The notes beneath the pieces were generated by a model, which saw only the letters and a list, made by a program, of their open reading frames with translations, was not told the origin of the DNA and did not search any database. This document shows positions 1 through 9,376 of a DNA stretch of 64,000 nucleotides, in pieces. The DNA is taken from the NCBI GenBank assembly GCA_948805675.1, contig CAQIBN010000003.1, positions 122,475 to 186,474 of the forward strand. Direction: 5' to 3'. The translations under genes and the position numbers were made by a program. The stretch comes from an uncultured Clostridia bacterium (GTDB lineage Bacteria; Bacillota; Clostridia; TANB77; CAG-508). How positions within the stretch are numbered: position 1 is the stretch's first letter; each line of letters starts with the position of its first letter.

Positions 1-3000
1 GCAATTTAAATTAAAATTAACAAAAGTAGATGCTGATGGAAGACAAGAATTATCTGGTGCTAAAATAAAAGTGGATTATGTAGAGGCTATTAAAGATGGT
101 GTAGCAAGTTGTGAAAAAGAATATAAAGAGATTTATGCCAACCGATTATATAATTTAATTATAGAAGAAACAGATACATTAAATAATCATACCAATGTGT
201 TTTTAGGCAAACAAATTAGATTAAGTGTTATTTTAAATAAAGATGGAGGATTTAAATATTTAGATTATATAATTAGAGATAGTGAACATATAAATGGAAT
301 AGAAAAAACTAATTCTATTTATAAATATGTAGAACTACAGCCATCTATAGAAGATGGAATACCTGTTATTAATCTTAAAATTAAGAATCCTATGAAATAT
401 AAAATTAGAATTCATAAAACAGATATAAATGGAAATGATTTATCAGGTGCTGTATTTGATATTAATGGTGTTCGTACACAAGGTGAAGTAAGTTATGAGC
501 AAATACAAGATGAAGTAAATGTTAAAGATATTGGGGTATTTAATATTAAAGAAATATCAACAACAGAGCCATATGTAAATGTATTAGGTCAAGATAGAAT
601 GATTCAGATTGTAACAAGACTAAATGAAAATATGAGTGTAGCAGTTGTTAATTGTGCTATACGTAATATAGATACATTAAATGAAATTGCTGTAATGAAT
701 GCAAGTAATTTAAATAGTGTAAATAATTTTAGTACAGGAATAATAGATGGATTTCCTTCTGTAAGTCTTGAAAGAAAGATAGAAGATGGAATAACAGTAT
801 TTGAAGTAAAAATACAAAATCCAATGCAGTATAAAGTAAGATTAAATAAAATTAAAACAAATGGAGAACCATTAGAAGGAGCATATTTACAAATATCAAA
901 AGATGGTAAATCTTATGGGTCAAGAGGTCAATCTAGTTTTGAAATAGCAAATAATGATGTTACAATAGGTGATATACAAGATTTTTATATTTATGAAAAT
1001 TCAACTAAAGCTCCATATGTTAATATATTAGGTGAAAACAAATATATTCATTTACAAGTTAAAATGAATTCAAATAAAAAAATTGAAGTTATAAGATTTC
1101 AAGTAGTTGAAAGAAATGGAGATAAAGTTATCGATATTGATGAAAGTCTTGTAAGTTATGAGATAACAGAAAAAGATGGAGTAGAAACAGTAAATGTTAA
1201 TATAAAAAATCCAAGTCAGTTTAAATTACAAATACAAAAAACAGATATTGAAGGAAATGAATTAACAGGTGCAATATTTGATATTAATGGAATAAAGACA
1301 AAAGGTGAATCTTTATATACACTAGAAAATAATAGAGTAGAAATAGGTAAGGAATATACATTTATTATTAAAGAAGATAGTGTTCAAAGTCCATATATTA
1401 ACATTTTTAAAGGAGATAATTGTTATAGACAATTAGAATTAGTTGTTATTCCAATGAATGCAAATTTATTAAATGTTAATGTACAGATTAGAGAGATTAA
1501 TGAAAATGAAAGTAAAATTTTAACAAAAAGTTCATTACATAACTATATTAATATACAACAAAGAAATGTTAATGGAATTCCAACAATTGAGGTTAATATA
1601 AAAAATCCTATTAAATATAATGTAGAAATAGTAAAAGAAGATACAGCAGGAAATAAGATACCAGAAACTGAGATTTCTATAAGAAGCACATATAGTGGAA
1701 TTTACCAAGAAAAAACAAATAAAGATGGAAAAATAGAGCTAACAGAAGCTGGAACAAGAGAAGGTATTTATACTTATTTTATAAGAGAAGTAAAAGAAGC
1801 AAATGAAAGATATGTAAATATATTAGAAGGATATTATATAGAAGTAAAAATAGAAGTAAGAGCAGATGGAGAAATAAGAATAATAGAAGAAAAAGAAGGA
1901 GAGAAGTATAAGATAAAGAAAGAAAATGGAGGAGAAGAAGGAGAAGAAGAAAGAAAGATAAAAGAATATGTAGAAGTAGAAGTAGAAAGAGAAGAAAGAG
2001 GAGAAAATAGGTTAAAAGTAAGGATTAAAAATCCTGTAAAATTTAACGTAGAAGTAAATAAAATAGATTCAAGTTTGGAACAATTACAAGGAGCCAAATT
2101 CGAAATAACAAGTGATATAGTAAAAGAGCAACAAGCAGTAAATAAAGATATTGTAGAAAAACAAGGAGTAGAAGAAATAACAGAAAATGGAAAAATAACA
2201 GGAACAACAACAGAAGAAAAAGGAAAAATAGAATTTGAAGAAACATGGGTAAATGAAGGAATTTATGAGTATACAATAAAAGAAACACAAACACCAGGTG
2301 CACAATATGTAAATATGTTAGAGGGCTACTTAGTAAAGGTAAGATTAAAAGTAAATGGAAATGGAAGTTTGCAAATAGTAGACAAATATAACCAAGTATC
2401 AGCTGGAAAATTCTATATAGTAACAGAATCTGGAAAAGAAGTAGATAGTAAGACTTATGAAAAATTAAAAGATTATGTACATATTAGTATACAAGATAAT
2501 GATTTAAAAGCGAGCTTAGGAGTTTTAGTAGAAAATCCAGTAAAATATAAAGTAATGGTAGAAAAAGAAGATACAAAAGGAAATAAAATACCAGAGACAT
2601 TATTATCTGTAGAAAGTGGCTTTAGTGGAATGCATGATGGTGAAAAAGGTAAAACAGATGCAAATGGAAAGATAGAATTTACAGAAAATGGAGTTCGTAA
2701 AGGAACATATACATATAAGATAAAAGAAATAAGAGCTGCAAATGAAAGATATGTTAATATTTTAGATGGATATTATATTAAAGTAGATTTAGATGTAAAA
2801 TCTAATGGAGTAATTAGGACATTAGATTCAGAAGGAAACAATAAGTTAGATTATTATGAAATTTATAAATCTAACAAAGATGGAACATCTACATTAATGA
2901 CAAAAGAAAACTCTAAAATATATGATTATGTAAGTGTAAAAGTAGAAGCTGGAGAAGATTCAGTATACACATTAAAAGTAAAAATTAAAAACCCAGTAAC

Positions 3001-6000
3001 ATTTAAAGTTGAAGTAAATAAGGTAGATTCAAGTTTAGAAAGTTTATCAGGAGCAAAATTTGAAATAACAAGTGATATAGTAAAAGAGCAACAAGCAGTA
3101 AATAAAGATATTGTAGAAAAACAAGGAGTAGAAGAAATAACAGAAAATGGAAAAATAACAGGAACAACAACAGAAGAAAAAGGAAAAATAGAATTTGAAG
3201 AAACATGGGTAAATGAAGGAATTTATGAGTATACAATAAAAGAAACACAAACACCAAATGCACAATATGTAAATATGTTAGAAGGTTACTTAGTAAAGGT
3301 AAGAGTAAAAGTAAATGGAAATGGAAGTTTGCAAATAGTAGATAAACAAGGAAAAGTATCAGCTGGAAAATTCTATATTATAAAACCAAATGGAGAAGAT
3401 GTAGATAGCGATACATATGAAAAATTAAAAGATTATGTACATATTAGTGTACAAGATAATGATTTAAAAGCAAGCTTAGGAGTTTTAGTAGAAAATACAG
3501 TAAAATATAAAGTAATGGTAGAAAAAGAAGATACAAAAGGAAATAAAATACCAGGAACATGGTTATCTGTAGACAGCAAATTTAGTGGAATGCATAATGG
3601 GGCTGATAATATAACAAATGTAAATGGTAAAATAGAATTTATTGAACATGGAGTACGCCAAGGAATTTATACATACAAAATAAGAGAAGAAAAACCAGCA
3701 AATACAAGATATGTTAATATTTTAGATGGATATTATATTAATGTAGACTTAGATGTTAAATCTAATGGAGTAATTGATATAATAGATGAAAATGAAAATA
3801 TTACACAAGATTATTACACAATTTACAAAGTTAACAAAGATGGAACAACTACATTAATGACAAGAGAAAATTGTAAGATATATGATTATATAAGTGTAAA
3901 AGTAGAACGTGGAGAAGATTTTGTATACACATTAAAAGTAAAAATTAAAAATCCTGTAAGATTTAATGTAGAAGTAAATAAAGTAGATTCTAATTCTTCA
4001 AAATTAGCAGGAGCAAAATTTGAAGTAACAAGTAAAATAGTAAATATGCAACAATCAATTCATAAAGAAGAGATAGAAAAAGAAGGAATAGAAAATATAA
4101 CATCAGATGGAAAAATTACAGGAGTAACAACACAAGAAGGAAAAATAAAATTTGAGGAAACATGGGTAAATGAAGGAATCTATGAGTATACAATAAAAGA
4201 AACACAAACACCAGGTGCACAATATGTAAATATGTTAGGTGACTATCTTGTAAAAGTATATATAAAGGTAAATGGAAATGGAACAATTCAAATAGTAGAT
4301 AAAGAAGGTATAACATCAGATGGAAAAATCTATATAATAAATGGAAATGGTGAAACTATAGAAGCAGAAAGCTATAATAAGTTAAAATTATATATAAATG
4401 TTAATATAGATAATAGTAATGAAAAAGCAAATTTAAGTGTTACAATAAAAAATCCAGTAAGATATAAGATTACATTAGAAAAAGAAGAAACATCAGAAAA
4501 AGGAACTATAGGAAATAAAATACCAGGAACATGGCTATCTGTAGAAAGTACATTTAGTAGTATGCATGAAGGTGAATCTTGTATAACAGATGCAAATGGA
4601 AAAGTAGAATTTACAGAAGAAGGAGTTAACCATGGAATATACACATATAAGATAAAAGAAGTAAAAGAAGCAAATGAAAGATATGTAAATATATTAGAAG
4701 GATATTATATAGAAGTAAAAATAGAAGTAAGAGCAGATGGAGAAATAAGAATAATAGAAGAAAAAGAAGGAGAGAAGTATAAGATAAAGAAAGAAAATGG
4801 AGGAGAAGAAGGAGAAGAAGAAAGAAAGATAAAAGAATATGTAGAAGTAGAAGTAGAAAGAGAAGAAAGAGGAGAAAATAGGTTAAAAGTAAGGATTAAA
4901 AATCCTGTAAAATATACTGTAAAAGTACTAAAACAAAATATGAATGGTAATCCAATTGAAAGAACTCAAATTTCGATTGATAGCACATTTAGTGGAAAAA
5001 AAGACAATTTATATACAAAAGTAAATGGTGAAGTAAACATTAATGAAATAGGTGCTCATAAAGGAATACAAACATATAAAATAACAGAAGTAAGACCTGC
5101 AAGTGATAGATATGTTAACATTTTAGAAGGACATTATATAAAAATTAACTTAAATGTAAATGGAAATGGAGTTTTAAACATATTAGACAATATTGGAAAT
5201 ATTAATAATGAATATTTCGAAATATATAAAGAGGATGGAAGCTTTATAACAAAAGAAGAAAGTAAAATTTATGAATATATAAAAGTAGGAATTATTACAG
5301 ATGAAAAAGGAGTATATTTATTAAATGTTACAATTAAAAATCCAATTACATTTAAAGTAGAACTAAGTAAAGTAGATACAGAAGACGGCAAAAATCAAAA
5401 TGTATTACCAGGTGCTAATTTTGAGATTGAAAGTGAAATAATAAAACAACAACAAGGTATTCATAAAGAACAAATCGATAAAGAAGGAATAAATGGTATT
5501 ACACAAGAAGGAAAGATATCAGGTACTACTACAGACAAAGGAGATATTAAGTTTGAAGAAACATGGGTTAATTCAGGAATATATCAATATGTATTAAAAG
5601 AAACTAAAGCACCAGGGAATCAATATGTTAATATTTTAGAAGGATATCAAGTTAGATTATATGTAAAAGTAGAATCTAATGGAAAAATAAGAGTTGTAAA
5701 TGAAAATGGAGAAATAGGAAAAGAAAAATTCTATATAGAAACTGAAACAGGAGAAAGAGTAGATAACGAAACTTATGAAAAATTAGCTAAATATGTTCAT
5801 ATTTCTGTAGAAAATAATACACTAAAAGCTGTTTTAGGATTAAAGGTGGAAAATCCTGTAAGATTTAAAGTGAGATTACATAAAAAAGTTTTAGGAATAC
5901 AAGACTCTTATCTTGCAAGAACAGAATTTGAATTAATAAGTGAAATTAGTGGTTCTAAAATTCTAACAACAGATTCTGAAGGAGAAGTAGAAATAGAGGA

Positions 6001-9000
6001 AAGTTTTGTTTCAGCAGGTGATTATGAATATATCTTAAAAGAGAAAAATGTTCCAAATGGTAATTTTTCTAATCTATTAGGAAGTAATTATATTAAATTT
6101 ACTATTAATGTAACAGGTGATGGAACTATTACACAAAATGGATATGAGATATATGATTTAAATAATAATCTTATAAATAGAGAAGCATCTATAATTGATA
6201 AAAATATTATATTAGACACAAGTAAAAAAGAAGATGATATATCAATTGTTAAAATTTATATTTCAAATCCACAAAAATATAACTTAAAAATAATAAAAAC
6301 AGATATAGATACAGGTACTAGATTAAATAAGGTAGAGTTTAAAGTATCAGTATTTAATGATAAGGGTGAAGAAATTACTTTAAAGAAAGCCTCTAATCCA
6401 GTGCAAAACATTAATTTGAATAATTTACTTACAAGTGAAGTTAATGGCGAACATGGTGTTATTTTAATTGATGATATTTTAATTGAGAAATCTGGAAGAT
6501 ATATTTTAAGAGTACAAGAAACAAAACCATATTTATGGAAACAAGTAAATGACATTTTTATATTAATTAATATAAATGTAGAGAATGGTCAATATATAGT
6601 AAAAGAAATGCAAGTACTTAGAGGAACAGAAGAAATTAATAATAAAGATTCTAAAATTATATATGATGAAAATAGCACAACAGTACAAATTGGTGTAAAT
6701 AATGAGAGAGTTAAAGGTAAATATGATTTAGAATTAAATAAAATTGATAGTTTAACAAAAAATAAAATTGATGGTTCTAAATTTAAAGTAACAATTTTAA
6801 AAGATGGTCAAGAATCTGAAGTTTATGAAGCAAATAATGATGTAACATCTAAAAACATTATTTTACCACAAGAAGTTGAAGTAACAAATGGAACAATTAC
6901 AATTAAAAATATTAGAATTGAAAAACCAGAAAGTTATAAAATTAAAATAGAAGAAATAAAAGCACCAGACACTTATTTAGATTTACAAGAAATAATTGAA
7001 CTTAATGTAACAACAAACTTAAAAGGTGAAGGAAAAGATGAAAGATTTGTACTTGAAAAAGTAGAATTGGCTTCTGGAGAAAATAATGGTTTGGTTACTC
7101 ATAAATATGAAGATAATAAAATTTCATTAACAGTACAAAATGAACAATTTGATTTATCTTTAAGAAAGTGTGTTACAAAAGTAATTGCAAATGAAGGAAA
7201 AGATAATGAAAGAATATATGATATTACAGAACGTATTCCAAATGTAAATGTTCAAAAATTAAAAAATAACCAATCAACTACAGCAGAATATTATCATCCA
7301 AAAAATAGTATGAAGGTATGTGCTGGAGATACTATAATTTATACAATAAGAGTATATAATGAAGGACAAGTTTCTGGATATGCAGAAGAAGTTGTTGACC
7401 ATTTGCCAACAAGTTTAGAATTTGTTGATGATGAATTTAATAAAAAATTTGGTTGGGTAATAGATAAAACAGATACTTCTTTAAGAACAGTAAAAACAGA
7501 TTATTTATCTAAAGCAAAAAATGAAACTGAAAACTTAATTTTAGGTTTTGATGTAGAAAATCAGAAACTAGATTACAAAGAAATACAGATTAAATGTAAA
7601 GTTAAAAATGATGCAAAACGAAAAGAAAAAATAACAAATATTGCAGAGATAAGTAAGTATATTGGCAAAGATGGAAGAGAAGTAATAGACAGAGATTCTG
7701 TAGAACTTGTAGAATTGCCAACAGATGAAGAGTTACCAGATTATAAAGAAAATGAAATTGAGAAAACTTATGTACCAGGTCAAGAAGATGATGATGATTT
7801 TGAAAAACTTATAGTAGAAGAGTTTGACTTAGCATTAAGAAAGTTTATTACAAAGGTAAATACAGAAAAAGTAACAGATAGAGTACCAAAATTTAAATTG
7901 GATAATGGTAAATTTATTTATAATCACACAAAAGAGCCTTTATTAGTTGGAAATGAGAATATAGTTGAATATACAATAAGAGTTTATAATGAAGGAACTA
8001 TGAATGGATATGCAAGTAAAATAAAAGATGATATACCAGAAGGATTAATATTCTTACCAGAAGAAGAATTAAATAAAGAGTATAGATGGATAATGTTAGA
8101 TGAGCAAGGAAATGAAACAAATGAAGTAAATAAAGCAAAATATATAGTAACAGATTATTTATCTAAAGAACAAGAAAAAATATCTGGCGAAAATTTATTA
8201 AAGGCATTTGATAGTAAAATGTATGAATCTAATGGTATAAAACAACCAGATTATAAAGATGTAAAAGTTGCATTTAAAGTAGTAATTCCAAGTACATCAG
8301 ATAAAATTATAATTAACAAAGCACAAATAACAGATGATTCTGATGAAAATGGAGGAGGTATTGAAGATATAGATTCTACTCCAGATAAATGGATTGATGG
8401 TGAAGATGACCAAGATATAGAAAAAATTAGAGTACAGTCTTTTGATTTAGCTTTAAGAAAATGGGTTACAAAGACAATAATAATAGAAGATGGTAAACAA
8501 ACAGTTAAGGAAACAGGACATAAAGCAGAAGATGACCCAGAAGAAGTTGTTAAAGTAGAATTGCAAAAGAACAAGTTAGATAAAACGGTTGTAAAATTTG
8601 AATATAAAATAAGAGTAACAAATGAAGGCGAAATACCTGGATATGTAAAAGAAATATCTGATTATATACCAGAAGGATTAAAGTTTGAAATGGTAGATAA
8701 TCCAGATTGGGAAGAAACAGAAGGTAAAGTAGTAACAGATAAATTAAAAGATACACTATTAAATCCTGGTGAGTCTGCAGAAGTTAGTATTTTACTAACA
8801 TGGATTAACAAAGAAGATAATATGGGATTAAAAGTGAATATTGCAGAGATTAGTAAAGATTACAACCAATATGAAACACCAGATATAGATTCTACACCAA
8901 ATAATAAAAAAGATGGAGAAGATGATATAGATGATGCTAAAGTGCAATTAATTTTAAAAATAGGAATGCCAAAAACAGGTCAAACAAGAATTATATATAT

Positions 9001-9073
9001 ATTGATATCAGTAGCAATAATTGTAATATGTGTATATATAATAATAAGAAAAAGACGCTCTACTAAGGAGTAA
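1..9073 (+). CDS. Giant Cna-B/SpaA-repeat surface adhesin, sortase anchored (5' end outside window)
   Basis: The open frame runs from base 2, so the start lies upstream of the window; 3023 residues are visible. The protein is a chain of Cna-B/SpaA-type beta-sandwich repeats, each opening with NPxKYKVxxxK and GAxFxI and closing with PYVNxL or RYVNIL. The last ~900 residues hold three FDLALRK modules separated by acidic linkers (EDDDDFE). The C-terminus has MPKTGQ, a ~20-residue hydrophobic segment and a basic tail (KRRSTKE), which is a sortase cell-wall-sorting signal with M in place of L. Families of this kind form intramolecular isopeptide bonds and act as stalks of adhesins or pili; the ligand is unknown. 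It is the first of three tandem paralogues. Internal exact DNA repeats show recent duplication. It contains no in-frame CGG codon. Confidence 0.85.
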   Translation, partial: QFKLKLTKVDADGRQELSGAKIKVDYVEAIKDGVASCEKEYKEIYANRLYNLIIEETDTLNNHTNVFLGKQIRLSVILNKDGGFKYLDYIIRDSEHINGIEKTNSIYKYVELQPSIEDGIPVINLKIKNPMKYKIRIHKTDINGNDLSGAVFDINGVRTQGEVSYEQIQDEVNVKDIGVFNIKEISTTEPYVNVLGQDRMIQIVTRLNENMSVAVVNCAIRNIDTLNEIAVMNASNLNSVNNFSTGIIDGFPSVSLERKIEDGITVFEVKIQNPMQYKVRLNKIKTNGEPLEGAYLQISKDGKSYGSRGQSSFEIANNDVTIGDIQDFYIYENSTKAPYVNILGENKYIHLQVKMNSNKKIEVIRFQVVERNGDKVIDIDESLVSYEITEKDGVETVNVNIKNPSQFKLQIQKTDIEGNELTGAIFDINGIKTKGESLYTLENNRVEIGKEYTFIIKEDSVQSPYINIFKGDNCYRQLELVVIPMNANLLNVNVQIREINENESKILTKSSLHNYINIQQRNVNGIPTIEVNIKNPIKYNVEIVKEDTAGNKIPETEISIRSTYSGIYQEKTNKDGKIELTEAGTREGIYTYFIREVKEANERYVNILEGYYIEVKIEVRADGEIRIIEEKEGEKYKIKKENGGEEGEEERKIKEYVEVEVEREERGENRLKVRIKNPVKFNVEVNKIDSSLEQLQGAKFEITSDIVKEQQAVNKDIVEKQGVEEITENGKITGTTTEEKGKIEFEETWVNEGIYEYTIKETQTPGAQYVNMLEGYLVKVRLKVNGNGSLQIVDKYNQVSAGKFYIVTESGKEVDSKTYEKLKDYVHISIQDNDLKASLGVLVENPVKYKVMVEKEDTKGNKIPETLLSVESGFSGMHDGEKGKTDANGKIEFTENGVRKGTYTYKIKEIRAANERYVNILDGYYIKVDLDVKSNGVIRTLDSEGNNKLDYYEIYKSNKDGTSTLMTKENSKIYDYVSVKVEAGEDSVYTLKVKIKNPVTFKVEVNKVDSSLESLSGAKFEITSDIVKEQQAVNKDIVEKQGVEEITENGKITGTTTEEKGKIEFEETWVNEGIYEYTIKETQTPNAQYVNMLEGYLVKVRVKVNGNGSLQIVDKQGKVSAGKFYIIKPNGEDVDSDTYEKLKDYVHISVQDNDLKASLGVLVENTVKYKVMVEKEDTKGNKIPGTWLSVDSKFSGMHNGADNITNVNGKIEFIEHGVRQGIYTYKIREEKPANTRYVNILDGYYINVDLDVKSNGVIDIIDENENITQDYYTIYKVNKDGTTTLMTRENCKIYDYISVKVERGEDFVYTLKVKIKNPVRFNVEVNKVDSNSSKLAGAKFEVTSKIVNMQQSIHKEEIEKEGIENITSDGKITGVTTQEGKIKFEETWVNEGIYEYTIKETQTPGAQYVNMLGDYLVKVYIKVNGNGTIQIVDKEGITSDGKIYIINGNGETIEAESYNKLKLYINVNIDNSNEKANLSVTIKNPVRYKITLEKEETSEKGTIGNKIPGTWLSVESTFSSMHEGESCITDANGKVEFTEEGVNHGIYTYKIKEVKEANERYVNILEGYYIEVKIEVRADGEIRIIEEKEGEKYKIKKENGGEEGEEERKIKEYVEVEVEREERGENRLKVRIKNPVKYTVKVLKQNMNGNPIERTQISIDSTFSGKKDNLYTKVNGEVNINEIGAHKGIQTYKITEVRPASDRYVNILEGHYIKINLNVNGNGVLNILDNIGNINNEYFEIYKEDGSFITKEESKIYEYIKVGIITDEKGVYLLNVTIKNPITFKVELSKVDTEDGKNQNVLPGANFEIESEIIKQQQGIHKEQIDKEGINGITQEGKISGTTTDKGDIKFEETWVNSGIYQYVLKETKAPGNQYVNILEGYQVRLYVKVESNGKIRVVNENGEIGKEKFYIETETGERVDNETYEKLAKYVHISVENNTLKAVLGLKVENPVRFKVRLHKKVLGIQDSYLARTEFELISEISGSKILTTDSEGEVEIEESFVSAGDYEYILKEKNVPNGNFSNLLGSNYIKFTINVTGDGTITQNGYEIYDLNNNLINREASIIDKNIILDTSKKEDDISIVKIYISNPQKYNLKIIKTDIDTGTRLNKVEFKVSVFNDKGEEITLKKASNPVQNINLNNLLTSEVNGEHGVILIDDILIEKSGRYILRVQETKPYLWKQVNDIFILININVENGQYIVKEMQVLRGTEEINNKDSKIIYDENSTTVQIGVNNERVKGKYDLELNKIDSLTKNKIDGSKFKVTILKDGQESEVYEANNDVTSKNIILPQEVEVTNGTITIKNIRIEKPESYKIKIEEIKAPDTYLDLQEIIELNVTTNLKGEGKDERFVLEKVELASGENNGLVTHKYEDNKISLTVQNEQFDLSLRKCVTKVIANEGKDNERIYDITERIPNVNVQKLKNNQSTTAEYYHPKNSMKVCAGDTIIYTIRVYNEGQVSGYAEEVVDHLPTSLEFVDDEFNKKFGWVIDKTDTSLRTVKTDYLSKAKNETENLILGFDVENQKLDYKEIQIKCKVKNDAKRKEKITNIAEISKYIGKDGREVIDRDSVELVELPTDEELPDYKENEIEKTYVPGQEDDDDFEKLIVEEFDLALRKFITKVNTEKVTDRVPKFKLDNGKFIYNHTKEPLLVGNENIVEYTIRVYNEGTMNGYASKIKDDIPEGLIFLPEEELNKEYRWIMLDEQGNETNEVNKAKYIVTDYLSKEQEKISGENLLKAFDSKMYESNGIKQPDYKDVKVAFKVVIPSTSDKIIINKAQITDDSDENGGGIEDIDSTPDKWIDGEDDQDIEKIRVQSFDLALRKWVTKTIIIEDGKQTVKETGHKAEDDPEEVVKVELQKNKLDKTVVKFEYKIRVTNEGEIPGYVKEISDYIPEGLKFEMVDNPDWEETEGKVVTDKLKDTLLNPGESAEVSILLTWINKEDNMGLKVNIAEISKDYNQYETPDIDSTPNNKKDGEDDIDDAKVQLILKIGMPKTGQTRIIYILISVAIIVICVYIIIRKRRSTKE
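1786..2042 (+). repeat. 257-bp exact direct repeat, copy 1 (second copy 4657-4913)
   Basis: Bases 1786-2042 are identical to 4657-4913 (offset 2871), flanked on both sides by diverged sequence. The coding strand is almost all purine over ~180 bases, so the protein is nearly all Glu, Lys, Arg and Gly with some Ile, Val and Tyr. This composition is unlike the Asn/Thr/Asp-rich neighbouring repeats. Perfect identity suggests very recent duplication or gene conversion. Confidence 0.95.
2102..3256 (+). repeat. 960-bp tandem supermodule; identical core 2102-2296 = 3062-3256
   Basis: The adhesin repeats with a period of exactly 960 bp (320 residues, two Cna-B domains). The 195-bp core 2102-2296 is identical to 3062-3256, and similarity continues beyond it (for example 2521 onward against 3481 onward). 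A third, more diverged unit starts near 4020. Confidence 0.9.
4657..4913 (+). repeat. 257-bp exact direct repeat, copy 2
   Basis: This is identical to 1786-2042. It lies in the same reading frame of the same adhesin gene, so both copies encode the same ~85 residues. Confidence 0.95.
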
Positions 9074-9095
9074 TAATAGGTATATGATTTTAAAA

Positions 9096-9135
9096 AGATG
9101 TATTAGATTTAAAAACTAATACATCTTTTGTTTTA
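9096..9135 (+). terminator. Rho-independent terminator of the first adhesin
   Basis: An 11-bp perfect stem (AGATGTATTAG / CTAATACATCT, 9096-9106 and 9116-9126) with a 9-base loop is followed by a T-rich run (TTTTGTTTT). It lies 23 bases after the stop codon. Confidence 0.85.
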
Positions 9136-9376
9136 TATTATATAAAACTTAAATATTACAAAGATGTTACAAAGTGAAATTTGGCATTTTTAATAAATAT
9201 ATATATTTCATAAATGTAATAAAAAATTAAAGAATGTAACATAGTTCTTAGAATGTGAGAATCCGTAAAGGATTGAAGAATTGAATTATTTTTGTACTAA
9301 TTTGTTTACTTGAATACAAAAGTTAATTATTGTAGCATTAATAGTAATATATTATATAGAAAAGGAGACTAGAGCT
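9136..9376 (+). promoter_or_regulatory. Long leader of the second adhesin gene, with TCCGTAAAG element
   Basis: This 241-bp AT-rich non-coding leader holds TCCGTAAAG at 9262-9270, preceded by AGAATGTG. The same pair of words occurs in the leader of the next paralogue (18761 region), and TCCGTAA recurs at 28324. ATTACA and TGTAA words are scattered through the upstream half. AAAGGAG at 9361-9367 is the ribosome binding site. I do not recognise a known riboswitch. Confidence 0.4.

Noticed and set aside
1834..8756. Antisense open frames on the minus strand of the adhesins
   Set aside because: They are shadows of a purine-rich repetitive coding strand; no ribosome binding sites or recognisable proteins.
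9136..9376. A c-di-GMP or other known riboswitch in the adhesin leader
   Set aside because: The conserved cores I know for GEMM-I, GEMM-II, preQ1, TPP and fluoride classes are not present; only the unexplained TCCGTAAAG word is shared.
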